NCBI GenBank assembly: GCA_016716405.1
Contig: JADJWK010000004.1
Location: forward strand, 310,001-374,000
Length of the DNA: 64,000 nt
Origin: Candidatus Melainabacteria bacterium
Lineage (GTDB): Bacteria > Cyanobacteriota > Vampirovibrionia > Obscuribacterales > Obscuribacteraceae
Reading direction: 5' to 3'
In this document: positions 8,278 to 16,947 of the stretch, one piece after another
Position numbering within the stretch: the first letter of the stretch is position 1
Layout: the number at the start of each line of letters is the position of its first letter
The notes under the pieces: model-generated
The model's input: only the letters and a program-made list of their open reading frames with translations
Told to the model about the DNA's origin: nothing
The model's database searches: none
Made by a program: the position numbers and the translations under genes

Positions 8278-9401
8278 GTTTTTTTTCCGGATACCTGGTC
8301 CGGCGGAGCGGCATTGCCCATGAACTTGCGAGCCCGCTCGCGCATCTTCTGAGCCCGGCTTCCCTTGCCCATCTTCTCCAGGAGGTCGGCATAATTGTTC
8401 ATGATGGTGCCGACGCTCAACCGGCTGATACCTTCGTCCTTTTCCGCCATATAGAGCGCCTTGCGATAGTCTCTCTCCGCCTGATCGAGACGTCCCATGA
8501 ATTTATGCACTCGCGCCAGAGCACCGAGGGTGACAATGTAGTCTGCGGCATTCTCTTTAGTATGCAGTGCCATCACCGGCAGAGCGGCATCATAGAGCGC
8601 CTCAGCCTCGTAGAGCCTGTCCATGCCGCAATCCAACAGACCGAGATCGGAGAGTAGAAAAGCCACATGAAGCTTCTCAGGATCCATCGGATCCATATGC
8701 TCGTACATAGACTCGTGCCTCTTGAGCTGCTTGAGCACCAGCTCCTCGCCCTCCTTATACCGCCCCTGCCTGTAATAGAGCCGGCATAGCCGGTCCACCA
8801 GCTTGACAGTAATCAGCTCATTGCCGCCTGGTCTGGCAAGCACATCTTTGAGCGCCGACCTATAGAGACGCTCGGATTTTGGTTGATCTCCTTCTCCGAC
8901 CAGGAAGTCCGCCTCGCGGATCTTCGCTTCCACAGCCAGGTGTCCGCTCTTCGACGGGCCGGGTGCGCCGGGGTAGACATGCTTCTCGCCGTGGAATCTC
9001 TGCATCTGCATGAATGCGACTATCTGCGGTGCCTCGACATCTTCGCCCCTGGCTTTGCTCTGAGCGGCAAGAAGGTCTATGGTCTTGACGCGACGCTCGT
9101 CGAGCTCGGGCAAATGCCTGACATGCTCGAGGGCCGACTCGAGCAGATCGACGGCGCCCTGATGGTCGCCCCTGGCAGCCAGGGTCTCGGCGCGGTCGAA
9201 ATAGATCTTCCAGACGATCTTCGAGACCGGCGCCCCGGGGTTCCAGCTATGTCGAAGGTCAGAGAGATGTCGCCAGTAGCTGCCGTTCAGGCTGACATTG
9301 CCTGGAATCGTATGCGATAGAACGGTCAGGGCGAGGAGTATCTTGAGCATGAGGAAGAAAGTAAAAAGCCGGCATGAGATAATATAACTCCACTGATGCA
9401 T
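8268..9401 (-). CDS. TPR-repeat membrane-anchored or secreted protein
   Basis: 377 residues: an N-terminal hydrophobic segment (about 10-30) and then helical TPR-like repeats, for example DRAETLAARGDHQGAVDLLE (64-83), the AEALYDAALPV region and AERDYRKALYMAEKDE near the C-terminus. Such proteins act as protein-protein scaffolds; the partner is unknown. Neither the first ATG nor the in-frame ATG at codon 18 has a good ribosome site. It is divergent from a second TPR protein gene only 14 bases away. Its stop codon lies inside the 3' end of tRNA-Lys on the other strand. Confidence 0.78.
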   Translation of the reverse strand: MHQWSYIISCRLFTFFLMLKILLALTVLSHTIPGNVSLNGSYWRHLSDLRHSWNPGAPVSKIVWKIYFDRAETLAARGDHQGAVDLLESALEHVRHLPELDERRVKTIDLLAAQSKARGEDVEAPQIVAFMQMQRFHGEKHVYPGAPGPSKSGHLAVEAKIREADFLVGEGDQPKSERLYRSALKDVLARPGGNELITVKLVDRLCRLYYRQGRYKEGEELVLKQLKRHESMYEHMDPMDPEKLHVAFLLSDLGLLDCGMDRLYEAEALYDAALPVMALHTKENAADYIVTLGALARVHKFMGRLDQAERDYRKALYMAEKDEGISRLSVGTIMNNYADLLEKMGKGSRAQKMRERARKFMGNAAPPDQVSGKKTGS

Positions 9402-9415
9402 CTGGAGAGAGTCAA

Positions 9416-10048
9416 ATGCGTAAAATCGCTAAATACCTGGCGTTCGCTCTCGCCCTGAGCACCGCCTTCATCTCGACCCGGTCCGAGGTTCGAGCGGGCA
9501 ACACCGGCACGGCGGAAGCCTATTTAAAACAAGCTAAGGCTTTCGAGGACACCGGTCGCTACGGCGATGCCGAAAGGCAATACCAGCAGGCCCTCCGGGA
9601 GGCCCTTTCGGTGGGTCAGAACAACCCCAGGATTCCCGATGTCCAGATCGAGGTAGGAAATTTCTATCTCTCACGCAACCAGCCCAAGAAAGCCGAGGAC
9701 CTCTTTCGCAAGGCTCTCGATTACAGAATTCGCACAGTCGGCAAAGATCACCCCGAGACAGCCAAGATCTATCATCAGATAGGCCGCGTCTATGTAGGCG
9801 AAGGGCGGAACGCCGAAGCTGCCAGCAATTTCGATCAGGCTCTCGGGATATACAAGCGCAAGCTCGAGAGAGACAGACGCATCCCCAACTTGAACAAGAG
9901 AGAGATCAATCTAGAAATAGCCGAGATTCTGGACGACCTCGCCAGAACTACCCGATATACTCAGGGCGCCCATGTCTCGGACGTCTATGCCGGTCTGTCC
10001 GGGCGTATAAGAGCCAATCCCCAGGGCGACTATTACGAAGAGCTCTAG
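9416..10048 (+). CDS. Secreted TPR-repeat protein
   Basis: 210 residues: signal peptide MRKIAKYLAFALALSTAF... ending near RAG (about 28), then TPR units at about 33-66 (AEAYLKQAKAFEDTGRYGDA), 75-110 and 118-150 (IYHQIGRVYVGEGRNAEAAS). Expected in the periplasm or outside the cell as a scaffold. GGAGAGAG precedes the ATG by 5 bases. It is paired head to head with another TPR gene, and its last 4 bases overlap the end of the convergent M48 protease gene. Confidence 0.8.
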   Translation: MRKIAKYLAFALALSTAFISTRSEVRAGNTGTAEAYLKQAKAFEDTGRYGDAERQYQQALREALSVGQNNPRIPDVQIEVGNFYLSRNQPKKAEDLFRKALDYRIRTVGKDHPETAKIYHQIGRVYVGEGRNAEAASNFDQALGIYKRKLERDRRIPNLNKREINLEIAEILDDLARTTRYTQGAHVSDVYAGLSGRIRANPQGDYYEEL

Positions 10049-11106
10049 TCTTTCTTGTCGCTCACTCGCAGCCGGGCGATCTCTTCGCGCATCGATCTGA
10101 TCCTGTCTGCAGTCAGTGGATGGTCCGAGATGAGCATCATTGCGGCCTTTGGAAGGTGCGGGCTGTCCTTTTCCATGCGCTCGAAAAGACGAATAATCCC
10201 CTCGGGGTCATAGCCGGCCTCCATCGTGAGACGAACCCCTATCTTATCGGCAGCCGCTTCCTGTCCTCGAGAGTACGAGAGCCCCTCGATATTTTGCACC
10301 GCCGGCAATATTTCTTTGATCTGCTCGTTCGATATAAAACCACCGCTGATGATGGCGAGGCTCACACCAAGGCCACTGGTATGGAGCAGCCTGCGAAGCG
10401 TATCGCGATGGACCACGTGGCCGATCTCATGGCCGATGACACCGGCTATCTCATCATCGCTTTTCGCTTCCTTCAGAAGCCCGGAGAGCACCACGATCTT
10501 GCCTCCTGGCAGGGCATAGGCATTTAGCTCGTCTTCCGAACTGACGAAAAACTCGAATTTGTAATCCGAAGTCTTCATATTCTGTGCCAGCCTCCGGCCG
10601 ATCTTCTCGACCCGATTAGCCTCTTTCGACTCGGCAGACGTCTTGAGCTCCGAGGGCAAAAGCATCTCGCCCAGTTTTGCTTCCGCCGACGGAGGCACAT
10701 ATCCGGCAGCCAGGTCGACCCAGAAATCCAGGGTGAGATAGCCGATCCCGAGGATCAAGGCGATACATCCGCAAAATCCGAGGATATTGCCACCACGCAA
10801 AAGGGGCGCATGCTTGACCTCGTGCGCGATCTTCGAGGCGGAGAGAGCCAGTCGACTGTTCGGAGAGATCTTCTGGAGGCATTCGAGAAAGTCCGAGCCG
10901 TCCACCAGAACGACGGCACCACTGGCGGGATGGCTGAGCTTGATCCGGTCGCTCATCTGCCCGCCGACCTCCAGATCGAGCTCGTCCAGCAAGAACTTAA
11001 AAGAAACATCAGAGCCGGAGATCTCCAGCTCCCCGGGCGAGACTCTCAGGTCGCACGCCACCGGCTCCGATGATTCTCGCGTATAGCAGCGGGCTTTGAA
11101 TTCCAT
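10045..11106 (-). CDS. M48 family zinc metalloprotease, membrane-bound
   Basis: 353 residues. Residues 1-80 form a small beta domain often seen ahead of M48 proteases, a transmembrane stretch follows (about 105-125), then the peptidase domain with HEIGH (His226, Glu227, His230) and the third zinc ligand Glu283 in GQEAAADKIG. SDHPLTADRI near the C-terminus is also typical. M48 enzymes (HtpX/Oma1/BepA relatives) degrade or process envelope proteins. The upstream AIM24 gene ends 12 bases before the start, so the two may be co-transcribed. Confidence 0.92.
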   Translation of the reverse strand: MEFKARCYTRESSEPVACDLRVSPGELEISGSDVSFKFLLDELDLEVGGQMSDRIKLSHPASGAVVLVDGSDFLECLQKISPNSRLALSASKIAHEVKHAPLLRGGNILGFCGCIALILGIGYLTLDFWVDLAAGYVPPSAEAKLGEMLLPSELKTSAESKEANRVEKIGRRLAQNMKTSDYKFEFFVSSEDELNAYALPGGKIVVLSGLLKEAKSDDEIAGVIGHEIGHVVHRDTLRRLLHTSGLGVSLAIISGGFISNEQIKEILPAVQNIEGLSYSRGQEAAADKIGVRLTMEAGYDPEGIIRLFERMEKDSPHLPKAAMMLISDHPLTADRIRSMREEIARLRVSDKKD

Positions 11107-11118
11107 GATCAGCTCATA

Positions 11119-11826
11119 TCAGCTCAACAGGGAAAGAACGCTTCCGCCCCTGGTGGCGACATAGGCGCGAATCCAGCCTCCGAAAGCCTCGGGATTGCGG
11201 GATTGCATCCAGATCTTGCCGGGACCGGTGAACTCGCAGGCGAGTCCTTCGCCGCTGGTGAAGCTGGACATCCAGGTTTTGCCGCCTTTGATAATCCGAT
11301 AGTCGATATCGCCGGTCCAGGCAACCAGGTGCCCGTTGTCCACCACGAACTTCTCGCCCGGAGCCACGGCTTTCTCGATGACGGCGCCGAACGCGCTGAC
11401 AGCGATATGCCCCTGCCCGTGCGCATGGATGATGAACAGACCGGCACCAGAGAAGAAACCGGTGCTCAGCTTCTGCATCTTGGTATCGAGAGTGACGTTC
11501 TCGAAAGAAGCAAGCAGGCTGCCGTTTTTTACGAAGTAATCCTGGCCGTTTGCCAGGGGCAATATTTTGATATCACCAAGCATGGCAGGGGCGATATTCA
11601 CCTCGCCATAACCCCGTGCGGCTCTCAGGGTCTGGAAGAAGAGCGTCTCGCCACCGAGAACCGCCCGCTTCATGGACCTTCCGAAGCCACCCGCCAGGGT
11701 GCCTTCCACATCGATAGCCTCGGTGCGCGAGAGCATCGCTCCCGCCTCTGCCTGAACGTGCTCACCGGGGTCGAGCTTGATTGAGATCATCGCGTTGCTG
11801 CCCGGATAAAGAATCTCGTATTGCAT
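11119..11826 (-). CDS. AIM24 family protein
   Basis: 235 residues counted from an ATG preceded by GGGGAG at 5 bases; the frame is open 29 codons further upstream without a ribosome site. The Gly-rich beta architecture with ILYPGSNAMISIKLDPGEHV, AEAGAMLS, GGFGRSMKRAVLGGETLF and GHLVAWTGDIDYRI is typical of the AIM24/TIGR00266 family (double-psi or TRAP-like fold; bacterial role undefined). First gene of a probable pair with the M48 protease. Confidence 0.9.
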   Translation of the reverse strand: MQYEILYPGSNAMISIKLDPGEHVQAEAGAMLSRTEAIDVEGTLAGGFGRSMKRAVLGGETLFFQTLRAARGYGEVNIAPAMLGDIKILPLANGQDYFVKNGSLLASFENVTLDTKMQKLSTGFFSGAGLFIIHAHGQGHIAVSAFGAVIEKAVAPGEKFVVDNGHLVAWTGDIDYRIIKGGKTWMSSFTSGEGLACEFTGPGKIWMQSRNPEAFGGWIRAYVATRGGSVLSLLS

Positions 11827-12153
11827 AACCACTCCCCTGATACTGGAATCTGACGTGCTGGCTCCCGAAAAAAAAATCCCGACCCATGCAGGATCGATAT
11901 CCACTGTATCCAATTCCGCTCATTAAATCGGCGCTTGATATGCAAATATGAACCACTCCCTGCTGGCAACCAGGCACATCTCCAGAGGCATGCCCTGCTT
12001 CCCTTCAGCGGTTTATTAAAATTACCTCACCCGGCCGTCTCGGAGCTAGAGCCGCCTGGCGCTTGCCCGGCCTGCGGATCGAACCTCGGGGCGTTCCCGA
12101 TGTCCACAGCAAAACAATAAGTCCTAGTACAATATGGCTGAGGGATCGGGTCG
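11827..12153. other. Divergent intergenic region between AIM24 and kinase genes
   Basis: About 330 bases without a convincing gene. A short frame containing CPACG occurs near 12060 but has no supported start. TACAAT at about 12128-12133 could be a -10 box for the kinase gene, with no good -35. Nothing else is visible. Confidence 0.4.
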
Positions 12154-14202
12154 ATGACTAAAACTGCTCCAACAAAAACCTGTCCGAGATGTGGGCATGA
12201 AGACTCGTCTGGCCTGGCTGTTTGCCCGAAGGATGGCACGGCTCTGAAGTCTAAAAAACCCAAAGCTGCGGACAAATTCATCGGCACCACTATCGCCGAT
12301 AAGTATCACATAGAATCGCTCCTGGGGCGGGGCGGCATGAGCGTCGTCTACAAAGCGAAGCACCTTCTCATGGACCGGACCGTCGCCGTCAAGATGCTTC
12401 GTCAGGACCTGGTCTCGGTGCCGCAGCTCCTGGAGCGCTTCAAGCAAGAGTCGAAAGCGGTCAGCGCCCTGCGCCACCAGAACATCATCACCGTTTTCGA
12501 CTTCGGTCTTCTGCCTGACGCGACACCCTACCTGATCATGGACTATTTGGAGGGTCAGACCCTGGCGGAGATTCTCAAGACGGAGAAACGTCTCAGCCCA
12601 GAGCGTGCGCTGCCTTTGTTCGCCCAGGCATGCGATGCCCTGGCCCACTCCCACAGCCGCGGGGTCGTGCACCGGGACATCAAGCCCGGCAATCTTCTTG
12701 TCAGACAGGAGCCAGACGGCACTGAGTCCCTGACCATCTTCGACTTCGGTATCGCCAAGATGCTCGGTCAGGACGGCTCCACCATCAACAAGCTCACCTC
12801 ATCCGGCGAGGTCTTTGGCAGCCCGCTCTATATGAGCCCGGAGCAGTGCTCAGGCGAGAAAATCGACGCCCGATCCGACATCTACTCTCTGGCTTGCGTC
12901 TTCCACGAGCTGGTGCTCGGCGTTCCGCCTTTCCGCGGCGACTCTCCCATGGACACGCTGATGCGTCACCTCAACGATCCGGTGAAACCGTTCTCCGAGT
13001 CAGCCCCGGATGTCCAGCTTCCCCCGGGCTTCGAGGAGATCATTACGAAAGCCCTCAGCAAAGACCCAGAAGACCGGTACAAGAGCATGTCCGAATTCCG
13101 GGACGAAATCCTTCGGGTGGGGAATCTCTCCCTGCAGCTCCCGCACATGCTCTCCTCGGCCAGCCACCAAGTAGTCACGTCCAGTCAAAGCCCTCTGGAA
13201 AGCGGTGCGCAAGCGAGCATCAAAAGCGATACCACCGACAAACGCCCGGACACCCGCCTCAGCAGAGGCGCTCAAAGCAAAGACAAAGGCGGCAGCTCCT
13301 TCGGCAAGACAGCCGCCACCGTTGTTGGAATCGTCGCGCTGTTCGCGGCAGCAACAGGCGGTCTCATATACGGCGTCAACCAGTGGAACAGCCAGAAGAA
13401 TTTCGTAATCCCGGACAAGACCGACACCACAGGTGATGCCGGCACCGATGAAACGAAGACCGGCGGTGGCGAGGAAGGCACCACTGGAGAAGGCGCCGGC
13501 GGTGAATCCGGCAAGAGCGAGAATGACACCAGCGGAACCGGCGACACAGGCGAGCAGTCCGGCACCTCCGAGGACACCTCCGGAGGGACCGATACGGGAG
13601 CGGAGACTGGCTCCGGCTCTGACCAGACGGGCACCGAGGATACAGCCACCGATCTGGAGGAAGGTCAGAAGACCTTCACCTCATCGACTTCCACATCCGA
13701 AGCAGGAGCGAATATAGACCTGCAGGTCAACCGGCTCCCCTACAACGAGGTCATGAAGTTCACAGCTCTGCCCAAACGCCATGGCTGGTACGTAGACCTG
13801 ACCGAGACCATCAAGCCCACCACCCCGGCAGCGCTTCTGCCAAAGGGCACCAGTCCGGGCAAAGGCAGGCAGACGACCTGCAGAATCCACCTTGTCGAGC
13901 TCGGTCCCAGCGACACGTCCCTGGCCGATGCCGCTGGCGCGCTCTATCAGAAGATCTTCGCGGAAGCCGGGGCCCAGTGGCGGGAGATCGGCTTGCCCGG
14001 GGCACCGGAAGGCGAAGAGCTGTTTCTGCAAGAGATAGCCTACCCTGACAAGGGGAATGTAACGGAGTTTGTTCTCTATTTGAAGAGGGGAAGCCGCCTG
14101 ATCGCCTGCGAATTCGTCCCCTCCAAAGCGACTCGGGAGCAAATGCTCGAGCTGATCAAGGACTTCGTGAGTGTGGTCTCGGTAGCGGTGGAAGCCAGGT
14201 GA
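12154..14202 (+). CDS. Zinc-ribbon Ser/Thr protein kinase with membrane span and extracytoplasmic domain
   Basis: 682 residues. An N-terminal four-Cys ribbon CPRCG...CPKDG (10-28) precedes a Hanks-type kinase domain (about 51-330) with GRGGMS P-loop, Lys80, Glu99, HRDIKPGN (Asp175), DFG (Asp197) and SPE. All catalytic residues are present. A transmembrane helix (about 384-408) follows, then a long Gly/Thr/Asp/Glu/Ser linker (about 425-520) and a folded C-terminal domain of unknown type (about 525-682) outside the membrane. This is the layout of PknB-like receptor kinases. It probably senses an envelope signal and phosphorylates cytosolic targets. No phosphatase gene is adjacent. Confidence 0.92.
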   Translation: MTKTAPTKTCPRCGHEDSSGLAVCPKDGTALKSKKPKAADKFIGTTIADKYHIESLLGRGGMSVVYKAKHLLMDRTVAVKMLRQDLVSVPQLLERFKQESKAVSALRHQNIITVFDFGLLPDATPYLIMDYLEGQTLAEILKTEKRLSPERALPLFAQACDALAHSHSRGVVHRDIKPGNLLVRQEPDGTESLTIFDFGIAKMLGQDGSTINKLTSSGEVFGSPLYMSPEQCSGEKIDARSDIYSLACVFHELVLGVPPFRGDSPMDTLMRHLNDPVKPFSESAPDVQLPPGFEEIITKALSKDPEDRYKSMSEFRDEILRVGNLSLQLPHMLSSASHQVVTSSQSPLESGAQASIKSDTTDKRPDTRLSRGAQSKDKGGSSFGKTAATVVGIVALFAAATGGLIYGVNQWNSQKNFVIPDKTDTTGDAGTDETKTGGGEEGTTGEGAGGESGKSENDTSGTGDTGEQSGTSEDTSGGTDTGAETGSGSDQTGTEDTATDLEEGQKTFTSSTSTSEAGANIDLQVNRLPYNEVMKFTALPKRHGWYVDLTETIKPTTPAALLPKGTSPGKGRQTTCRIHLVELGPSDTSLADAAGALYQKIFAEAGAQWREIGLPGAPEGEELFLQEIAYPDKGNVTEFVLYLKRGSRLIACEFVPSKATREQMLELIKDFVSVVSVAVEAR

Positions 14203-14265
14203 GGATCGAGACGGCACGGTCCTGTGGTATTCTGGGGTATTCCCTGGCGGGGGAATTTTCCACTC

Positions 14266-14349
14266 GGGCGAGTGGCGGAATTGGCAGACGCGCTAGACTT
14301 AGGATCTAGTGGTAGCAATACTATGTGGGTTCAAGTCCCACCTCGCCCA
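14266..14349 (+). tRNA. tRNA-Leu (anticodon UAG)
   Basis: Class II tRNA with long variable arm. Acceptor GGGCGAG pairs with CTCGCCC, anticodon stem CTAGA/TCTAG encloses loop CTTAGGA (anticodon TAG), and the T-arm is GTGGGTTCAAGTCCCAC. CCA is not encoded. Confidence 0.95.
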
Positions 14350-14381
14350 GTCTACGATACCGGCGAAAGAATGAATGACGC

Positions 14382-14726
14382 TCAAGCAGCAGCTTCGCGA
14401 AGAGCTGAGGAATGCTCCTCGTGTACATTCTCGCCGTGGCCGCAGCATCGTTTGTCGCGCTCGCTGCCTAGCGATAAGAGAAAGAAAAGCCCGCTAGATA
14501 AGAGACTCGTTGCGAGTAAGGACCAGAATATGGTGCTCGGGGCGACACCGGTCTCGATTGTCGATTCTTGAGGATTGGCCACGGCAGAACAGTAGCGCTG
14601 GTGTAAGTCATGAATGCCACCAGGATTGAGCCCAAAAGGAAGAGCAGAGCGGAATTGATCAGTTCTCTGCGCGAGTAGCACCGCAATCAGAAAAGAGAAT
14701 GCCGACAGGTTGCGCAGAATGGTCAA
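14382..14726 (-). CDS. Hypothetical small membrane protein, frame uncertain
   Basis: 114 residues with two hydrophobic stretches, FSFLIAVLLA near the N-terminus and IFWSLLATSLLSSGLFFLLS near residue 75, and a Cys/His-rich charged tail. It starts 34 bases after the stop of the Yip1-like gene on the same strand. A second frame (14468-14686) encodes another hydrophobic run, RRELINSALLFLLGSILVAF, that would fit between the two. Either the second frame is chance or the gene carries compensating frameshifts. No family recognised. Confidence 0.4.
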   Translation of the reverse strand: MTILRNLSAFSFLIAVLLAQRTDQFRSALPFGLNPGGIHDLHQRYCSAVANPQESTIETGVAPSTIFWSLLATSLLSSGLFFLLSLGSERDKRCCGHGENVHEEHSSALREAAA

Positions 14727-14760
14727 GGCAAATTGCGCTCGCCTGCTTTAGACAGGCAAC

Positions 14761-15447
14761 CTAGTTCGACACGCCCCAATAGATCAGGAAGGCGATTACT
14801 GGCACTGCAGCCGCCACCACCACAGCAAGAGTTGCTCTGGTGCGTGAGAGCTGGTGTAGGCGCTGCATACCGAAAATGCACAGCACTGCGCAATAGATTG
14901 GCGCCACTGCATTCAATACCGGTACAACACTGAGCAGCCATGCAGCACTGCCAAATGAATAGGCGGCAGCCGTTTCTCGAAAGCTGCGAGCGGATCCCAG
15001 CAAGTGCGCGACACCGTGCGCAACACCAGCTTGAATGCATGTGGCCGTGACAATGATGCCGAAGTAAGCGACAAAAAGAAATGCTCCAAATCTGGCGGAC
15101 AGCATACAAACCTCTAAGTCGCCACGCCTGGCTATAGATTCGATCGCTGCCGGGACCTGGTCCGGTGGGATGTTTGCCGCCACGGCGATTAAAGGGGTCA
15201 ATAGTATTCCAAAGATAGACATGAAGGCAGTCAAAATAGAGGCAAAAGCCGAGACCACCAGATAAAAAATCACGGCAAGGACGAGCGCATTAATCAGGGA
15301 TGCAACCAGCGCTGTCTTTGCCAGGTAGACCACGCTGGTTCGATAGCTAGATAGAAGATCTGTGAGATGGGCGAAGAAAGACCTTGGTGTAAAAAGAACA
15401 CGCTTTGTCAGTGACCACCAGGAAGGTTTTTCGGTATCGGAATCCAT
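14761..15447 (-). CDS. Yip1-domain-like multi-span membrane protein
   Basis: 228 residues with a short cytosolic N-terminus (SLTKRVLFTPRSFFAHL) and about five transmembrane helices. The LTKRVLFTPRSFF start and the Gly/Ala-rich spans with a final IFGMQRLHQLSRTRA loop fit the Yip1-like superfamily, whose bacterial members are uncharacterised inner-membrane proteins. Probably first gene of a two-gene unit with the small membrane protein downstream. Confidence 0.7.
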   Translation of the reverse strand: MDSDTEKPSWWSLTKRVLFTPRSFFAHLTDLLSSYRTSVVYLAKTALVASLINALVLAVIFYLVVSAFASILTAFMSIFGILLTPLIAVAANIPPDQVPAAIESIARRGDLEVCMLSARFGAFLFVAYFGIIVTATCIQAGVAHGVAHLLGSARSFRETAAAYSFGSAAWLLSVVPVLNAVAPIYCAVLCIFGMQRLHQLSRTRATLAVVVAAAVPVIAFLIYWGVSN

Positions 15448-15601
15448 AGAGCCTCACCGTCGCTCGGCAAATGATATACGAAAGGCTTAGACGCGAGTCC
15501 CATGACAACAGCCAAAATGGACAGCTCCACAGCGAGATTGTAAGATGTCTTGCCGCTATGGCTAGCATCGGTGACCAAATCGCCCCCCCGGGAGTCGTAT
15601 C

Positions 15602-16279
15602 ATGAAAAAACTCGCGCTTCTTGCCCTGACGCTCTGCACCTTTGCATCAATCGGGCAGGCAGCCCTGGCTGACGAAGCGTTGACGCCGGAGCAGTGGCTG
15701 GAGCGAGCGAAGCAGGGCAATAAGAATCTCGCCGGGGCTTCTTTGAGCAAGGCGGATTTGAGCGGGTTGAACCTGAGCGGGGCGGTCCTGACCAGTGCGG
15801 ATCTGAGCGGGGCGAATCTATCTGAAGCGAATCTTAGCCCGGCTTATCTCAGCAACGCCAACCTGACCAATGCCAATCTGACCGGGGCAAATCTCTCCGG
15901 AGCAGACTTCACCAACACCAATATGACCGGCGCCGTTTTGACCAAAGCAGACTTGACCAGAGCCTATTTGAGCAAGACGATATTGAGCCAGGCGAATCTG
16001 ACCAAAGCGAACTGCACCGAGGCGAGGTTTCCCAACGCTGACTTGACGAAAGCCAATTTGAGCAAGACCCAGCTATTCAACGCAAAACTGGACGGTGCCA
16101 ATTTGAAAGGAGCCAATATGATCTGGTCGGAGCTGGGCGAAGCGACTTTGAACAGATGCGACTTGACCGGAGCAGACCTGACCAAGGCGGATCTGACCAA
16201 TTCAGTGGTGTCAAAGACGACCACGAAGGGAATCGATTTTGTCGACTGGGAGAACCGCGGCGCCGTCATCCAGCCTTAG
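15602..16279 (+). CDS. Secreted pentapeptide-repeat protein
   Basis: 225 residues: signal peptide (1-23, ending ALADEA), a short helical stretch EQWLERAKQGNKNL, then about 30 pentapeptide repeats of the A(N/D)LSxA type from residue 41 to about 205. These form a right-handed quadrilateral beta-helix. GGGAG lies 7 bases before the ATG. The function of exported pentapeptide proteins is unknown; a structural or binding role is plausible. Its last 69 bases overlap the end of a convergent gene. Confidence 0.9.
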   Translation: MKKLALLALTLCTFASIGQAALADEALTPEQWLERAKQGNKNLAGASLSKADLSGLNLSGAVLTSADLSGANLSEANLSPAYLSNANLTNANLTGANLSGADFTNTNMTGAVLTKADLTRAYLSKTILSQANLTKANCTEARFPNADLTKANLSKTQLFNAKLDGANLKGANMIWSELGEATLNRCDLTGADLTKADLTNSVVSKTTTKGIDFVDWENRGAVIQP

Positions 16280-16537
16280 CCCGCCTCCGTCAGTTTTACT
16301 CGAGATAGATAACGTGTTATCCGCCTGACCAGCTGAAAGCAAGTCCACAAATTTGTGAAATGCCCTGTCATCGCAAACATCCCTTTTCAAGAGTGATTTC
16401 ACAAAACGTCTTTCCAGAGGACTGATGTAATTGTCGGCTAATATAATCCTGGTCAAAATCTCAGCTTCCTCGCCAGCAATTTCATTGGTCGACGAAAGTA
16501 TCTTGCGAGCTTCTCTTTCCAACTGATTTATTGCCAT
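16211..16537 (-). CDS. Hypothetical small protein, last gene of small-protein cluster
   Basis: 108 residues, mostly helical in the first 70 (EEAEILTRIILADNYISPLE). A perfect AGGAGG 5 bases before the ATG makes this a real gene even though its last 23 codons overlap the end of the pentapeptide gene on the other strand. The C-terminal part (after about residue 80) is Gly/Asp-rich and may be weakly constrained. It lies 39 bases behind the paralog gene at 16.6-16.9 kb and is probably in the same transcript. No family recognised. Confidence 0.65.
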   Translation of the reverse strand: MAINQLEREARKILSSTNEIAGEEAEILTRIILADNYISPLERRFVKSLLKRDVCDDRAFHKFVDLLSAGQADNTLSISSKTDGGGLRLDDGAAVLPVDKIDSLRGRL

Positions 16538-16576
16538 AGCCTCCTCCTTTTTCGCAGATAATTCTCAGTGCCGGTT

Positions 16577-16945
16577 TCACTGCCAGGGACGAGGCAACGG
16601 AGCGCCATTCCTGCGACGATAATCGGGCGAGACGATTTGCTCATAGACCGATACATCCTCCCTCGAAATTCCAAGCTCAACCTCATCAGTTGACCAGTAG
16701 CCTTCTTCAGCATGCGACCTGCAAATCGGGGCATATCTTATTATCAACTCGTTGAGTACGAACGCGTCATAGAATCGCCGCTCAGCAACAGCTTCTTCAT
16801 GGGACTGAATCAGCTCATCCATACTGAGACGTCCGTCACGAAGATCGCCGTCTAGCTCGGCCCGATCGATGATGTGCCAATGGTCTCTCAAGAATGGCAT
16901 AACAACATCTTTCACGAACAAATGCTCGTCCCATGGAATAGTCAT
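16577..16945 (-). CDS. Hypothetical protein, paralog A of a local pair
   Basis: 122 acidic residues. It aligns along its length with the protein at 17.6-18.0 kb: a W-x-x-ID segment (HWHIIDRAEL), DGRLSMDELI, a helical middle, and LGISREDVSVYEQIVS close to the C-terminus. The D-x-D-x-x-DGRL-x-x-DEL stretch (about 32-46) looks superficially like an EF-hand loop, but spacing is not canonical. GAGAGAA precedes the ATG. It starts 3 bases after the stop of the two-span membrane protein gene, so the two are co-transcribed. Family unknown. Confidence 0.75.
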   Translation of the reverse strand: MTIPWDEHLFVKDVVMPFLRDHWHIIDRAELDGDLRDGRLSMDELIQSHEEAVAERRFYDAFVLNELIIRYAPICRSHAEEGYWSTDEVELGISREDVSVYEQIVSPDYRRRNGAPLPRPWQ

Positions 16946-16947
16946 GT

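Noticed and set aside
11935..12120. Short frame with a CPACG motif before the kinase gene
   Set aside because: Only one half of a zinc ribbon, no ribosome site, and the kinase has its own complete ribbon.
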